From: Ensifer sp. LC163
Lineage (GTDB): Bacteria; Pseudomonadota; Alphaproteobacteria; Rhizobiales; Rhizobiaceae
Assembly (NCBI RefSeq): GCF_001695855.1
Contig: NZ_MBSS01000045.1
Coordinates: 241,811-305,810, forward strand
Reading direction: 5' to 3'
DNA length: 64,000 bases
In this document: one piece after another, positions 50,429 through 59,196 of the stretch
Layout: the number at the start of each line of letters is the position of its first letter
How positions within the stretch are numbered: the first letter of the stretch is position 1
The notes under the pieces: generated by a model
Database searches by the model: none
Told to the model about the DNA's origin: nothing
The model's input: only the letters and a program-made list of their open reading frames with translations
Position numbers and translations under genes: made by a program

Positions 50429-50866
50429 CTAGAGCAGACCGAGTTCAGCCAGTTCGCGCCGGAGTTCGAGCGGCATGTCGGCGCCGCCGCCGGACAGCGA
50501 CGCAAGATCTCGCGGTGCCTCGTTAGCCTTGAGGTAGCGCCAGCCCTGGAAAGCCCGGCGCGGCTGCAGCTCGGTTTCGACAACTTCGGGGCCGAGAATC
50601 AGGTTGCAGCGGCCGATCCCTTCCCCGTCGGTAAAAGTCTCGATGCCGATCAACGGTTGACGCGCCTGCACCTGTCCCTTGATGACCCAATAGAGCGAGC
50701 CGCCATCCAGAAGTTCGTCCACGCGTTTCGGGACCATGCGGGTCGTGTGGAACGAATGCGGTTCAAGGCCGGCGGCAATCGCAGTCAGGGCCTTGCGCGA
50801 AACCCATTCGCGCAGGTCCTCGATCGATTCCGCTCCGACGCAGAGCTTTATGAGATGCAGAGACAT
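50429..50866 (-). CDS. DUF1489 family protein
   Basis: The protein has 145 residues with the DUF1489 pattern: LHLIKLCVGAESIEDLREW, then PKRVDELLDGGSLYWVIKG and CNLILGPEVVETELQPRRAF. The family is restricted to alphaproteobacteria and is of unknown function. It lies 77 bp downstream of the sdaA stop on the same strand but has its own plausible start. Confidence 0.85.
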   Translation of the reverse strand: MSLHLIKLCVGAESIEDLREWVSRKALTAIAAGLEPHSFHTTRMVPKRVDELLDGGSLYWVIKGQVQARQPLIGIETFTDGEGIGRCNLILGPEVVETELQPRRAFQGWRYLKANEAPRDLASLSGGGADMPLELRRELAELGLL

Positions 50867-50943
50867 GGCTGTTTTTGAACACCCGTCCTACCGTCACGGT
50901 CAAGCGAATTGCGCAGCGTCATCCACAATCGTTCGTGCGCCGC

Positions 50944-52344
50944 TCAACATTCGACGACATTGACCGCCAGGCCGCCGGTCGAGGTTTCCTTGTATTTCTC
51001 GTTCATGTCCACGCCGGTCTGGCGCATGGTTTCGATGCAGGCGTCGAGCGGCACAAAATGTTGCCCATCGCCCTTGAGCGCCAGCGACGCGGCGGTAACG
51101 GCCTTGACGGCGCCAAGCGCATTGCGTTCGATGCAGGGCACCTGGACCAGGCCGGCGACCGGGTCGCAGGTCATGCCGAGGTGATGTTCGAGCGCAATCT
51201 CGGCAGCGTTTTCGATCTGCTCTGGCGAACCGCCCATAACGGCCGCGAGGCCCGCCGCCGCCATTGCCGAGGCCGACCCGACCTCGCCCTGACAGCCGAC
51301 TTCGGCACCCGAAATCGACGCATTGTGCTTGATGATGCCGCCGATGGCAGCGGCCGTCAGCAGATAGTCGCGAACGCCGTCCTGATCGGCGTCGTCGTGG
51401 AAATGCATGTAATAGCGGATGGTCGCGGGAACGACGCCAGCGGCACCGTTCGTCGGCGACGTCACCACGCGTCCGCCGGCCGCATTTTCTTCATTGACGG
51501 CCATGGCGTAGACGCTCAGCCAGTCGTTGGCGAGCAGCGGGTTGATCTTGTTGGAGCGCCATTCTTCCTGCAGCTTGTCGTGAATGGCGCGGGCGCGGCG
51601 GCGCACCTTGAGGCCGCCCGGCATGATGCCGTCCTGGCTGAGGCCGCGATCGATGCAGCTGCTCATGGCGCCCCAGATACGGTCGAGCCCCTCGTTCAAC
51701 TCCTGGGGCGACATGGTGCATTCTTCGTTTGCCCGCTTCATCTGCGCAATCGTCATGCCCGACCGGGCCGCCATATCCAGCATTTCCTGGGCGGTGCTGA
51801 AGGGGAACGGCACCTTGACGCCAGCGGGCTTGTTCTTGGAGGCGCGCATGGCGTCGAGTTCCGTGTCGGTCACAACGAAACCGCCACCGATCGAATAGTA
51901 GATGCGCTTGAGCAGAAGGCGGCCGTCCTTGTCGAAAGCCGAGAAAGACATGCCGTTGGCATGGCCCGGCAAAGGCACCTTCTTGTCGAAGATCAGATCG
52001 GTCTTCGGCTGAAATTCGTAAGGTGGATGTCCCGGGGGCGTTATGCGTCCGGTCCGCTCAACTTCGTCGATCAAGGCATCCATGCGGTCCGGATCGACGC
52101 GATCGGGACGTTCGCCGACAAGCCCGAGCACAACCGCCCTGCCCGAGCCATGGCCGATGCCCGTGTGGGCGAGCGAGCCGTGCAGGCTGACCTTGATGGC
52201 AGCGACAGATGCGTGCGACGGCCGCGGCCATTCGTCGGACAGGATCAGTTCGAGAAAGCGATTGGCAGCCGACATCGGCCCCATCGTATGCGAACTCGAA
52301 GGACCAATACCGATCTTGAAGACGTCGAAAACGGAAAGAAACAT
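50944..52344 (-). CDS. sdaA: L-serine ammonia-lyase (serine dehydratase)
   Basis: This iron-sulphur L-serine dehydratase has 466 residues and converts serine to pyruvate and ammonia. The N-terminal beta domain begins [20 protein letters not shown]. The alpha domain carries the [4Fe-4S] cysteines, visible in [20 protein letters not shown] and [20 protein letters not shown]. Length and order are those of the single-chain form. It is transcribed alone. Confidence 0.95.
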   Translation of the reverse strand: MFLSVFDVFKIGIGPSSSHTMGPMSAANRFLELILSDEWPRPSHASVAAIKVSLHGSLAHTGIGHGSGRAVVLGLVGERPDRVDPDRMDALIDEVERTGRITPPGHPPYEFQPKTDLIFDKKVPLPGHANGMSFSAFDKDGRLLLKRIYYSIGGGFVVTDTELDAMRASKNKPAGVKVPFPFSTAQEMLDMAARSGMTIAQMKRANEECTMSPQELNEGLDRIWGAMSSCIDRGLSQDGIMPGGLKVRRRARAIHDKLQEEWRSNKINPLLANDWLSVYAMAVNEENAAGGRVVTSPTNGAAGVVPATIRYYMHFHDDADQDGVRDYLLTAAAIGGIIKHNASISGAEVGCQGEVGSASAMAAAGLAAVMGGSPEQIENAAEIALEHHLGMTCDPVAGLVQVPCIERNALGAVKAVTAASLALKGDGQHFVPLDACIETMRQTGVDMNEKYKETSTGGLAVNVVEC

Positions 52345-52601
52345 GAATTGCCTGCCCGGAGCCTGAACATATGCCGCCCGGCCGATCGCCGGATGCCGTC
52401 ATATGCATGATTGCACATTCGATACAAACCTCGATCTCTCCTCAGGACCGAAGCCGTACCCTCACCCTTAGATATAGGATCAAACCCTAAGCCATCCTAC
52501 CCCTGTCGATCAGGCGATCAATCGACATCCGATCCCTCTGGTGCGACATTGCGCTGGCGAACTGGGCAGCAGCCACCAGGCCTGACGTTACGACCGCCCG
52601 G

Positions 52602-52637
52602 AATCAAAACAGCGCGGCTTCTGCGAAGCCGCGCTGT
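52602..52637 (-). terminator. Terminator of the 33-residue membrane-protein gene
   Basis: A 13-bp perfect stem (52609-52621 with 52625-52637, loop TGC) is followed on the minus strand by TTTGATTCC. It lies 21 bp past the small gene's stop. Confidence 0.85.
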
Positions 52638-52658
52638 CAATCAGGGGACTTTTGGGTA

Positions 52659-52760
52659 TCAAAGGCCGCCGAAAAGATAAGCAAGAACAAGAACGCCAGC
52701 GAAACCGGCTACGGCGCGAGCAGTCACGCCCCAGCAAGACTTCTGTATTGTATTGTCCAT
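52659..52760 (-). CDS. Small single-pass membrane protein, 33 residues
   Basis: A minus-strand frame begins with ATG at 52760, directly after a GGAGACATC ribosome-binding site, and ends with TGA at 52659. The 33-residue protein starts MDNTIQKSCWG and has one membrane stretch, ARAVAGFAGVLVLAYLFGG. A terminator follows at 52602-52637. A plausible promoter (TTGCGT, 17 bp, TATGCA) lies upstream. It lies in a gap of almost 700 bp. No family is recognised; it resembles other small Leu/Ala-rich membrane regulators only in size. Confidence 0.65.
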   Translation of the reverse strand: MDNTIQKSCWGVTARAVAGFAGVLVLAYLFGGL

Positions 52761-53038
52761 GATGTCTCCGAAAAACTCTCAACGGCTGCGGGCCACACAT
52801 CAGGGGTCCGTGCATGGCGCAATGCATACTGAAGAAAGTGTAAAGACGCAACGATGAAATATGGCGGAAAGGTGTCAGAGGCGTATCCGCACTCCCGTCA
52901 ATCGACCAAACGCTGGAGTCGACGCATTTTTGCAGGAAGAAATTCCGCCGCAATTTCATCACACTAGTTGATGCACCGCCGCTTCTCCACAGGCGCGCCG
53001 ATCTTGCAATTTCCAAAAGCCATGCCAAAAACACGTGT

Positions 53039-53731
53039 ATGACCTTCGAAGATTACATAGCACTTGTCGTGTTCATCCTGCTGTGGGCCGGCTTCAGCTG
53101 GGCGACAGACGGTACTCGTGGCTTCAAACGCATCAGTCTCACGCGGCTGATGAACGAGCATCGTGGCCGGTGGATTCGCAATTCGCTCAACCGCGACCTG
53201 AAGATGATCGATACGCAGATCATTGCCGGGCTGCAGGCCGGCACCGCATTCTTCGCCTCGACGACGATCTTCGCGCTCGGCGGTTGCTTCGCTCTCTTGG
53301 GCGCGACCGAGCAGGCACAGATGATCTTCGCCGACATGCCCTATGTCTTCCACGGCGGACGGACGGCCTTCGAGCTGAAGGTCGCCGGGCTCACCTGCCT
53401 CTTCGGCTACTCCTTCTTCAAGTTCGGTTGGTCCTATCGCCTGTTCAACTACTGCTCGATCCTCATGGGCGGCATACCGATGACGGCGGACATGATACGC
53501 GACCGGCACGGCGCCGAGATTGCGGCCGAACGCGCGGTGCGCATGAACGTACTTGCCGCCAAGCACTTCAATGCCGGCCTCAGGGCAATCTTCCTATCGA
53601 TCGGTTATCTCGGCTGGTTCATAAGCCCCTACGCCTTCGTTGGCCTGACAATCTTCGTCATCTTCGTCCTGACACGCCGGCAGTTCTTCTCAGAGGCGCG
53701 TGCGGCCCTGTTGCAGGACGCCGCCGGCTAG
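53039..53731 (+). CDS. DUF599 family membrane protein
   Basis: The protein has 230 residues with four membrane segments. It contains MNEHRGRWIRNSLNRDLKMI, then QAGTAFFASTTIFALGGCFA and FRLFNYCSILMG-like segments typical of DUF599. Function is unknown. The start at 53039 has no strong ribosome-binding site. It precedes the DUF1624 gene on the same strand by about 120 bp. Confidence 0.85.
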   Translation: MTFEDYIALVVFILLWAGFSWATDGTRGFKRISLTRLMNEHRGRWIRNSLNRDLKMIDTQIIAGLQAGTAFFASTTIFALGGCFALLGATEQAQMIFADMPYVFHGGRTAFELKVAGLTCLFGYSFFKFGWSYRLFNYCSILMGGIPMTADMIRDRHGAEIAAERAVRMNVLAAKHFNAGLRAIFLSIGYLGWFISPYAFVGLTIFVIFVLTRRQFFSEARAALLQDAAG

Positions 53732-53852
53732 CCGCTGTTGCTATACCCGTCGGACATGGTCCGGGCGGGTATTCAGCGGCATCTTCTCTTTCCCAGCGAT
53801 CAAAACCGGTCTGGCGCAAGCCAGACCTGACAGTCTCATTCGCGCCAACAGG

Positions 53853-54872
53853 ATGGCGAGCACCATGTCCGATACCAACATGACTTCAACCGTTGAACCG
53901 CAACCGACGAGCAGTGCTCGTCGCCGGCTCGTCTTCATCGATGTGCTGCGCGGCTTGGCACTGGTGGCCATGGCCCTCTACCATTTTGTCTGGGATCTGG
54001 AATTCTTCGGCTATATCGCTGCCGGAACCGCCGGCACCGGCGGGTGGAAGATGTTTGCGCGGCTGATTGCCAGCAGCTTCCTGTTTCTGGCAGGCTACAG
54101 CCTCGTACTCGGGCAACGGCCGAAGATCCGTTTCGACGCCTTCATGCGTCGTTTCGCCAGGATCGCCGGCGCGGCCGCACTGATCAGCATCGCGACCTGG
54201 TTCGCCTTCCCCGACACGTTCATCTTCTTCGGCATCCTGCATTCGATTGCCGCAGCAAGCCTCGTCGGTCTGCTCTTCCTGCCCCTTCCGGCTATCATTT
54301 CGTTCGCGACTGCGGCCGCCGCCTTCGCCGCCCCGCTCTATCTTCGCTCGGCGATCTTCGATGCGCCGTATCTTTGGTGGGTCGGGCTCTCCGAGACGAT
54401 CCCGCGCTCGAACGACTACGTGCCGCTGCTGCCGTGGCTCGCACCCTTTCTCCTCGGTGTCGGCACCGCAAAGCTGGCGCATGCGCGCCTGGTGGCAGCT
54501 CTGGCAAAGCGCCCCGTCAGCGACGGAAAAACGCGCCTGTGGACGAAAGCGCTGGTCTTCGGAGGGCGTCACAGTCTGGCCATATACCTCCTCCACCAGC
54601 CGCTGCTCATCGGATTGGTCTACCTCTTCTCGCTGGTCTCACCGCCGACACTGCCGGACCCCAAGCAAGCCTACCGCACGAACTGCGTCGAGGCCTGCAG
54701 CCGCGGCAATCCGGCCGTGCCTTGCGACGCCTTCTGCGGATGCACGCTCGATCGCCTGGTGGAGCAGAACCTGTTCGATGAACTGAACAGGGGAAAGATC
54801 AACGTGAACACCGATGAACGCATTGCGCGAATCGCCGGTCAATGCACAATGGACGTGCAATCAGGGGACTAG
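53853..54872 (+). CDS. DUF1624/heparan-glucosaminide-acetyltransferase-like membrane protein
   Basis: The protein has 339 residues and about eight membrane segments, with the family opening RRRLVFIDVLRGLALVAMAL and a histidine in ALYHFVWDLEF. Related proteins acylate sugars across membranes. The C-terminal tail has a cysteine cluster (NCVEACSRGNPAVPCDAFCG with CTLD) and so may bind metal. The ATG at 53853 is the first convincing start. The next gene starts 3 bp after its stop, so the pair is an operon. Confidence 0.85.
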   Translation: MASTMSDTNMTSTVEPQPTSSARRRLVFIDVLRGLALVAMALYHFVWDLEFFGYIAAGTAGTGGWKMFARLIASSFLFLAGYSLVLGQRPKIRFDAFMRRFARIAGAAALISIATWFAFPDTFIFFGILHSIAAASLVGLLFLPLPAIISFATAAAAFAAPLYLRSAIFDAPYLWWVGLSETIPRSNDYVPLLPWLAPFLLGVGTAKLAHARLVAALAKRPVSDGKTRLWTKALVFGGRHSLAIYLLHQPLLIGLVYLFSLVSPPTLPDPKQAYRTNCVEACSRGNPAVPCDAFCGCTLDRLVEQNLFDELNRGKINVNTDERIARIAGQCTMDVQSGD

Positions 54873-54875
54873 GAC

Positions 54876-55349
54876 ATGAATGCCTATCGTGCCAAGCCGC
54901 TGAGTTTCCCGTGGCCGGCCCTGCTCTACGGGACCGCCACCCTCGCAGCCTTGCTGCTTGCGCGATACGCGCCGATCCCAGTGGCCCACGGTCATGGCTG
55001 GGTGCCCTGGCTTTCCGGCGGCATTCTTGTCGCGGCTGCAATCTGGCTCGACCTCTGGGCCGTCAAGACGCTGCTGGATCGCCATACGGCCGTGCTTCCG
55101 CACCGCTGCGCCACGTGCCTCGTCACCTACGGGCCGTTCCGCTTCACCCGCAATCCGATCTACCTCGGCTACACGTTGATGATGATCGGCTTTGGCCTGA
55201 TCACGCTCAATCCTTGGTTCTTCATCATGGCGATTGCAGCGGTGATGTTGACGACGATCTTCGCCATTCGCAACGAAGAGCGGCATCTGCTTTCGCGCTT
55301 CGGCTTCGAGTTCGAGCGCTACTGCCGGCATACGAGCCGCTGGATCTGA
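54876..55349 (+). CDS. Isoprenylcysteine/phospholipid methyltransferase-like membrane protein
   Basis: The protein has 157 residues and four membrane segments, matching the ICMT/PEMT small-methyltransferase family (GPFRFTRNPIYLGYTLMMIG is the SAM-binding signature; later RNEERHLLSRFGFEFERYCR). Substrate unknown, probably a lipid. It starts 3 bp after the DUF1624 stop, and both probably modify envelope molecules. It is followed by a convergent merR gene and terminator. Confidence 0.9.
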   Translation: MNAYRAKPLSFPWPALLYGTATLAALLLARYAPIPVAHGHGWVPWLSGGILVAAAIWLDLWAVKTLLDRHTAVLPHRCATCLVTYGPFRFTRNPIYLGYTLMMIGFGLITLNPWFFIMAIAAVMLTTIFAIRNEERHLLSRFGFEFERYCRHTSRWI

Positions 55350-55368
55350 TCAGGCTGCAAATAGACAC

Positions 55369-55393
55369 AAAAAAAGGCGGCCAGAGCCGCCCT
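55369..55393 (-). terminator. Terminator after the MerR gene
   Basis: GGGCGGC pairs with GCCGCC around a TCTG loop, followed on the minus strand by TTTTTTTGTG. It lies 36 bp beyond the merR stop and between convergent genes. Confidence 0.85.
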
Positions 55394-55428
55394 TCCTCAA
55401 TCCCTATGCGCGCCGAAAACGCGCTCAA

Positions 55429-55815
55429 TCAGGTGCCGACGCCGATCTCGGCGAGACGAGTCAAACAGGCCTCCTCGACATTGTCGAGTTCCGTCAAGGT
55501 GTCCTCGATATCCTTGCGCTTCTGGCGCAACTCTTCGCGCTTGACCTCCACGCGGCTCATCAGCAATTGCAACTGACCCAGTTCACCGGGCGGGTCCTTG
55601 TAGACCTGGATGATTTCGCGAATCTCGGCAATCGTGAAGCCGATGCGCCGGCCACGCAGAATCTCTTGAATCAGGCGACGGTCTGCCGGTCGAAACATGC
55701 GGGTTCGGCCGCGGCGCTCCGGATGGATGAGGCCCTCGTCCTCATAGAACCGCAGCGTTCGGGTCGAAATGCCGAATTCCCGCGTCAATTCGGTAATGCT
55801 ATAGTACTTATTCAC
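55429..55815 (-). CDS. MerR family transcriptional regulator
   Basis: The protein has 128 residues. The N-terminal MerR helix-turn-helix is YYSITELTREFGISTRTLRF followed by YEDEGLIHPERRGRTRMFRP. A coiled-coil (about 80-115) follows. No metal-binding cysteine pattern is present at the C-terminus, so it is not a metal sensor. It resembles rhizobial regulators of branched-chain catabolism (LiuR-like). The GTG start at 55815 is preferred; upstream codons are AT-rich and non-coding. Confidence 0.9.
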   Translation of the reverse strand: MNKYYSITELTREFGISTRTLRFYEDEGLIHPERRGRTRMFRPADRRLIQEILRGRRIGFTIAEIREIIQVYKDPPGELGQLQLLMSRVEVKREELRQKRKDIEDTLTELDNVEEACLTRLAEIGVGT

Positions 55816-55884
55816 GCTGCCATTCCATGATTTCTTGACCGTCACTATCGTTGACCTTGACGTAAAAGTCAAACAACGCCGACG

Positions 55885-57306
55885 TCACGTGACCTGGAAC
55901 CACCAGGTGGCGATACCGAGAAAACTGAAGAAGCCGGTGACGTCGGTGATGGCGGTCACGAAGACCGCTGAGGAGACGGCCGGGTCGGCGCCAAAACGCT
56001 CCAGAAGCAGCGGAACCAAGATACCGGCAAGGGCTGCAGCCATCATGTTGATCAGCATGGCTGTGGCGATGATGCCGCCGATGTTCGGGTCCTGGAACCA
56101 GAGTCCGGCCAGGAGACCGATCAGAGTGCCGAAGATCATGCCGTTCAGCAGACCGACCCCCGCCTCGCGGCGGATGATTCGCGGAGCATTATGAATGTCG
56201 AGGCCGCGGGTCGCAAGCGCGCGCACCGTCACGGTCATCGTCTGCGAGCCGGCATTGCCGCCCATTCCGGCGACAATCGGCATCAGAATGGCGAGCGCGA
56301 CGATCTGCTGGATGGTCGCATCGAAAAGGCCGATGACCGAGGCGGATATGCAGGCCGTCATCGAATTGACGAACAGCCACGGAACGCGCGAACGGGAAGC
56401 CTCGGCCACCGAGTCCGACAATTCCTCATCGCCGACGCCGCTCAGGCGCAGCAAGTCTTCCTCCGCCTCCTCCTGGATGACGTCGACGACATCATCGATG
56501 GTCAGGACCCCCACGAGCCGACCATTGTCGTCCACTACGGCGGCGGAGAGAAGGTCGTATTGCTCGAAGAGCTGCGCCGCTTCCTCCTGGTCCATTTCCG
56601 CGGGAATGGCATGGCTCGTGTCGCGCATGATGGCGTCGACCTTGATCGAGCGCTTGGAGCGCAGAACCTTGTCGAGATCGACCGCGCCCAGAAGCTTGAA
56701 GGTCGGATCGATGACGAAGACCTGCGTGAAGCTCTCGGGAAGGTCCGCGTCCTCGCGCATGTAGTCGATCGTCTGCCCGATCGTCCAGAACGGGGGCACG
56801 GCAACAAATTCCGTCTGCATGCGCCGGCCAGCCGTGCTCTCGGGATAGTCCAGCGAACGGCGCAAGCGAACGCGTTCGGTAAAAGGCAGCTTCGCCAGGA
56901 TCTCGTCCTGGTCCTCCTGATCGAGATCCTCGAGAATGTAGACGGCATCGTCCGAATCCATCTCGCCCAGCGCCTCGGCGATCTGCTCGTTAGGCAGATG
57001 CTCGACGATGTCGAGGCGGATGGCCTCGTCGACCTCGGTCAGCGACGAAAGGTCGAAATCCTTGCCAAGCAGCGAGACGAGCGCCAGGCGCTGTTCCGGC
57101 TGGATCGCCTCGAGCAGGTCGCCCATTTCGGACGAATGCAGACCGGCGACATGCTGGCGCAGATAGATCGTATCGCGGTCGGCAATCGCCGCGCCGACAT
57201 GCATCAGGAGGTCGGAGCGCACCGAACCATCGTCGGCATAGATGTCTGCCCCGTCATAGGCGGGGATTTCTTCGGAACCGCGGTCGTCGTCGCCGGTATT
57301 GCTCAT
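55885..57306 (-). CDS. mgtE: Magnesium transporter MgtE
   Basis: The protein has 473 residues. An acidic N-terminal MgtE-N domain (LLEAIQPEQRLALVSLLGKD, then EQIAEALGEMDSDDAVYILE) is followed by a CBS pair and a C-terminal five-helix membrane domain with MPIVAGMGGNAGSQTMTV and IPATAMLINMMAAALAGILV-like segments. MgtE imports Mg2+ with cytosolic gating. The ATG at 57306 is chosen to fit the family start. Nothing else is in its operon. Confidence 0.94.
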   Translation of the reverse strand: MSNTGDDDRGSEEIPAYDGADIYADDGSVRSDLLMHVGAAIADRDTIYLRQHVAGLHSSEMGDLLEAIQPEQRLALVSLLGKDFDLSSLTEVDEAIRLDIVEHLPNEQIAEALGEMDSDDAVYILEDLDQEDQDEILAKLPFTERVRLRRSLDYPESTAGRRMQTEFVAVPPFWTIGQTIDYMREDADLPESFTQVFVIDPTFKLLGAVDLDKVLRSKRSIKVDAIMRDTSHAIPAEMDQEEAAQLFEQYDLLSAAVVDDNGRLVGVLTIDDVVDVIQEEAEEDLLRLSGVGDEELSDSVAEASRSRVPWLFVNSMTACISASVIGLFDATIQQIVALAILMPIVAGMGGNAGSQTMTVTVRALATRGLDIHNAPRIIRREAGVGLLNGMIFGTLIGLLAGLWFQDPNIGGIIATAMLINMMAAALAGILVPLLLERFGADPAVSSAVFVTAITDVTGFFSFLGIATWWFQVT

Positions 57307-57595
57307 GAGCGCGCCCTCGAAACGATTGCCAACTTTCCGGCCCGCCACGCGCGGACTTGGGAAAGGGTACATCACTGCCGGTTTTACCGCCCAGATCCGC
57401 CTCTCGGAACTGAGCCTTACAGCCCTGCTAGCGCAAAGCCCTGCCGAGGTCCACATCGCAGGCGCAGGCGTCGCCACTGTGGCAACAGATTTATTCAAGC
57501 TGTTGCAAATACATGGGAAACGCACATGCACGCACGCAGTCGACATCGACAGCGCGATCGGATAGCACTATGCGGCCGCAGCCGAGGAGCATGCC

Positions 57596-58105
57596 ATGGC
57601 GATCCGTCCCATTCTTCGTTTTCCAGATCCGTTGCTGAGCCGGGAAGCGAAGACCGTCGATCATTTCGATGATGCCCTGCGGGCGCTTGCCGACGACCTT
57701 CTCGACACGATGCGCGCTGCTCCGGGTATCGGCATCACTGCGCCGCATGTCGGCATATTGCAGCGGCTGACGGTGATCGAGCTCGACCGCGAAAGCGGTG
57801 TCCGTATCTTCGTCAATCCCGAGATCGTCTCGCGCTCGAACGATATGGTGAAACACGCCGAGGGCAGCGTTTCGATGCCGGGAATTTCCGAAGACGTCGA
57901 GCGTCCCGGAGCCGTCCGCGTTCGATACCAGACGCTCGACGGCACCATTGTCGAGGAGGACGCGGATGGCCTCATGGCGATCTGCCTCCAGCATGAAATC
58001 GACCAACTCGACGGCATCTTCTGGACGCAGCGTCTGTCGCGCCTGAAGCGGGAGCGCGCCGTCAAGAGATTCGAGAAAGCCGTAAGGGAATTGGCACGAA
58101 ACTGA
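57596..58105 (+). CDS. Peptide-deformylase-like protein, metal site degenerate
   Basis: The protein has 169 residues and the deformylase fold order: GIGITAPHVG (first motif, normally GxGxAAxQ), EGSVSMPG (second, normally EGCLS) and QHEIDQLDG (third, normally QHEIDHLxG). The metal Cys is replaced by Ser91 and the second metal His by Gln137, while H133 and E134 remain. Deformylase activity is therefore unlikely. Similar deformylase-like proteins are known in rhizobia. GAGGAG precedes the ATG. Confidence 0.88.
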   Translation: MAIRPILRFPDPLLSREAKTVDHFDDALRALADDLLDTMRAAPGIGITAPHVGILQRLTVIELDRESGVRIFVNPEIVSRSNDMVKHAEGSVSMPGISEDVERPGAVRVRYQTLDGTIVEEDADGLMAICLQHEIDQLDGIFWTQRLSRLKRERAVKRFEKAVRELARN

Positions 58106-58226
58106 CGTGGCAAGGGCCGGTCTTCTGGGAGATCGAGCAGACAACAGGATATCAATCGACCGCGCGCTTTTCGTCCCGGGACAAAACCTCTAGTTTCAAA
58201 CCAGGTTTTCAATCAAGGATCAGCCT

Positions 58227-58487
58227 ATGAGACCGACGCATGTCGCAATTCTCACCCTTCTCGCGCTGGCGGGATGCAACAGCGCATCCCCCAACATCGA
58301 GCCGCTACCGGGTAGCCTCACCTACGGCGAGACCGGCCCTATGCGAAAGACGATAGCGGCGCCGGGCACGATGATCCAGAACCGCTTCATGCATCAGGGC
58401 ACCATGGTCTTCGAAACCTACGAAGTTCAACCCGACCACACCTACAAGCTCGTGCGCCGCACAGTGGCCGATACCTGGTCGAACTGA
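58227..58487 (+). CDS. Small hypothetical lipoprotein (86 residues)
   Basis: The lipobox LALAGC (residues 12-17) follows a short basic N-terminus and hydrophobic stretch, giving a type II signal peptide. The mature part contains PGTMIQNRFMHQGTMVFETY and a basic C-terminus. Function is unknown. AAGGA precedes the ATG. It stands alone. Confidence 0.8.
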   Translation: MRPTHVAILTLLALAGCNSASPNIEPLPGSLTYGETGPMRKTIAAPGTMIQNRFMHQGTMVFETYEVQPDHTYKLVRRTVADTWSN

Positions 58488-58649
58488 AACCCTGGCTTTC
58501 GGATGGAAAGAAGCATGGCGCCGGATCGCCAAATTCGTTGGCATTTCGGCTGCTCTCATTCCTGGCAACTGCCGGGGTGATTTTGCCTCAAGGCGGAACA
58601 TTGTCGTTGGAATCCCGTTGTTTACGATGACAACAACGGAGGTCATCCA

Positions 58650-59012
58650 ATGAGCAAGTATCTGGATGAACGGGGCGATCCCATCCCGGCGACACACGAC
58701 GCCGACCGGGAGAGCTTTACGGCTGGCGAAAGCCGCGAGGGGTCGCTAGGCGTGCGTGTTCTGGCCATCCTTGGAGCCGGCCTGTTCCTGGCGCTGCTTG
58801 TCTGGGGCGGCGCCGGGATCTGGGGCGAAAGCAACGACAACGACCGGACAACGGCAGTCGACCAGGTCCAACCGCAACTCTCGCCCGAACAAACCGGCAG
58901 CATCGACAACAAGCAGGGCCGGGTACTGGCGCCGACTGATACAGACCCCACGGCAGACACGGGCACCGGCGGTGAAGCACAGCAGGATTCGCCCTACGGA
59001 ACGGTGAAATAA
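58650..59012 (+). CDS. Small single-span membrane protein
   Basis: The protein has 120 residues. An acidic cytosolic head is followed by one membrane segment (about residues 30-50, VLAILGAGLFLALLVWGG) and a Thr/Gln/Asp-rich tail. No domain is recognised. GGAGG precedes the ATG at 58650. It ends about 70 bp before the duplicated tRNA end at 59083, i.e. just outside the suspected integrated segment. Confidence 0.78.
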   Translation: MSKYLDERGDPIPATHDADRESFTAGESREGSLGVRVLAILGAGLFLALLVWGGAGIWGESNDNDRTTAVDQVQPQLSPEQTGSIDNKQGRVLAPTDTDPTADTGTGGEAQQDSPYGTVK

Positions 59013-59082
59013 CCGCATCTGCACGATCGGGATTATCGCTGGCTGATGACATCCCCGAGCGGCTCGCCCAAAAGGGGAACAT

Positions 59083-59097
59083 TTGGTGCGGTCGAGA
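59083..59097. repeat. att-like direct repeat (distal copy of the tRNA-Leu 3' end)
   Basis: TTGGTGCGGTCGAGA here is identical to 60831-60845, which is the 3' end of tRNA-Leu(GAG) including CCA. The copies are in the same orientation and 1.75 kb apart. Beyond the identical part the distal copy diverges but keeps TCGA at the same offset. Confidence 0.75.
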
Positions 59098-59196
59098 TGT
59101 TTCGATTGCCTCCCTCACCTATTGCCTATCAACCACCCATGACGACCACTCAGTGAGTTTGTAGTGTAAATTGCCCGATGAATGACACTGTTGCCG

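Noticed and set aside
50875..52410. 511-codon plus-strand frame
   Set aside because: Antisense to sdaA; no domain pattern or ribosome-binding site.
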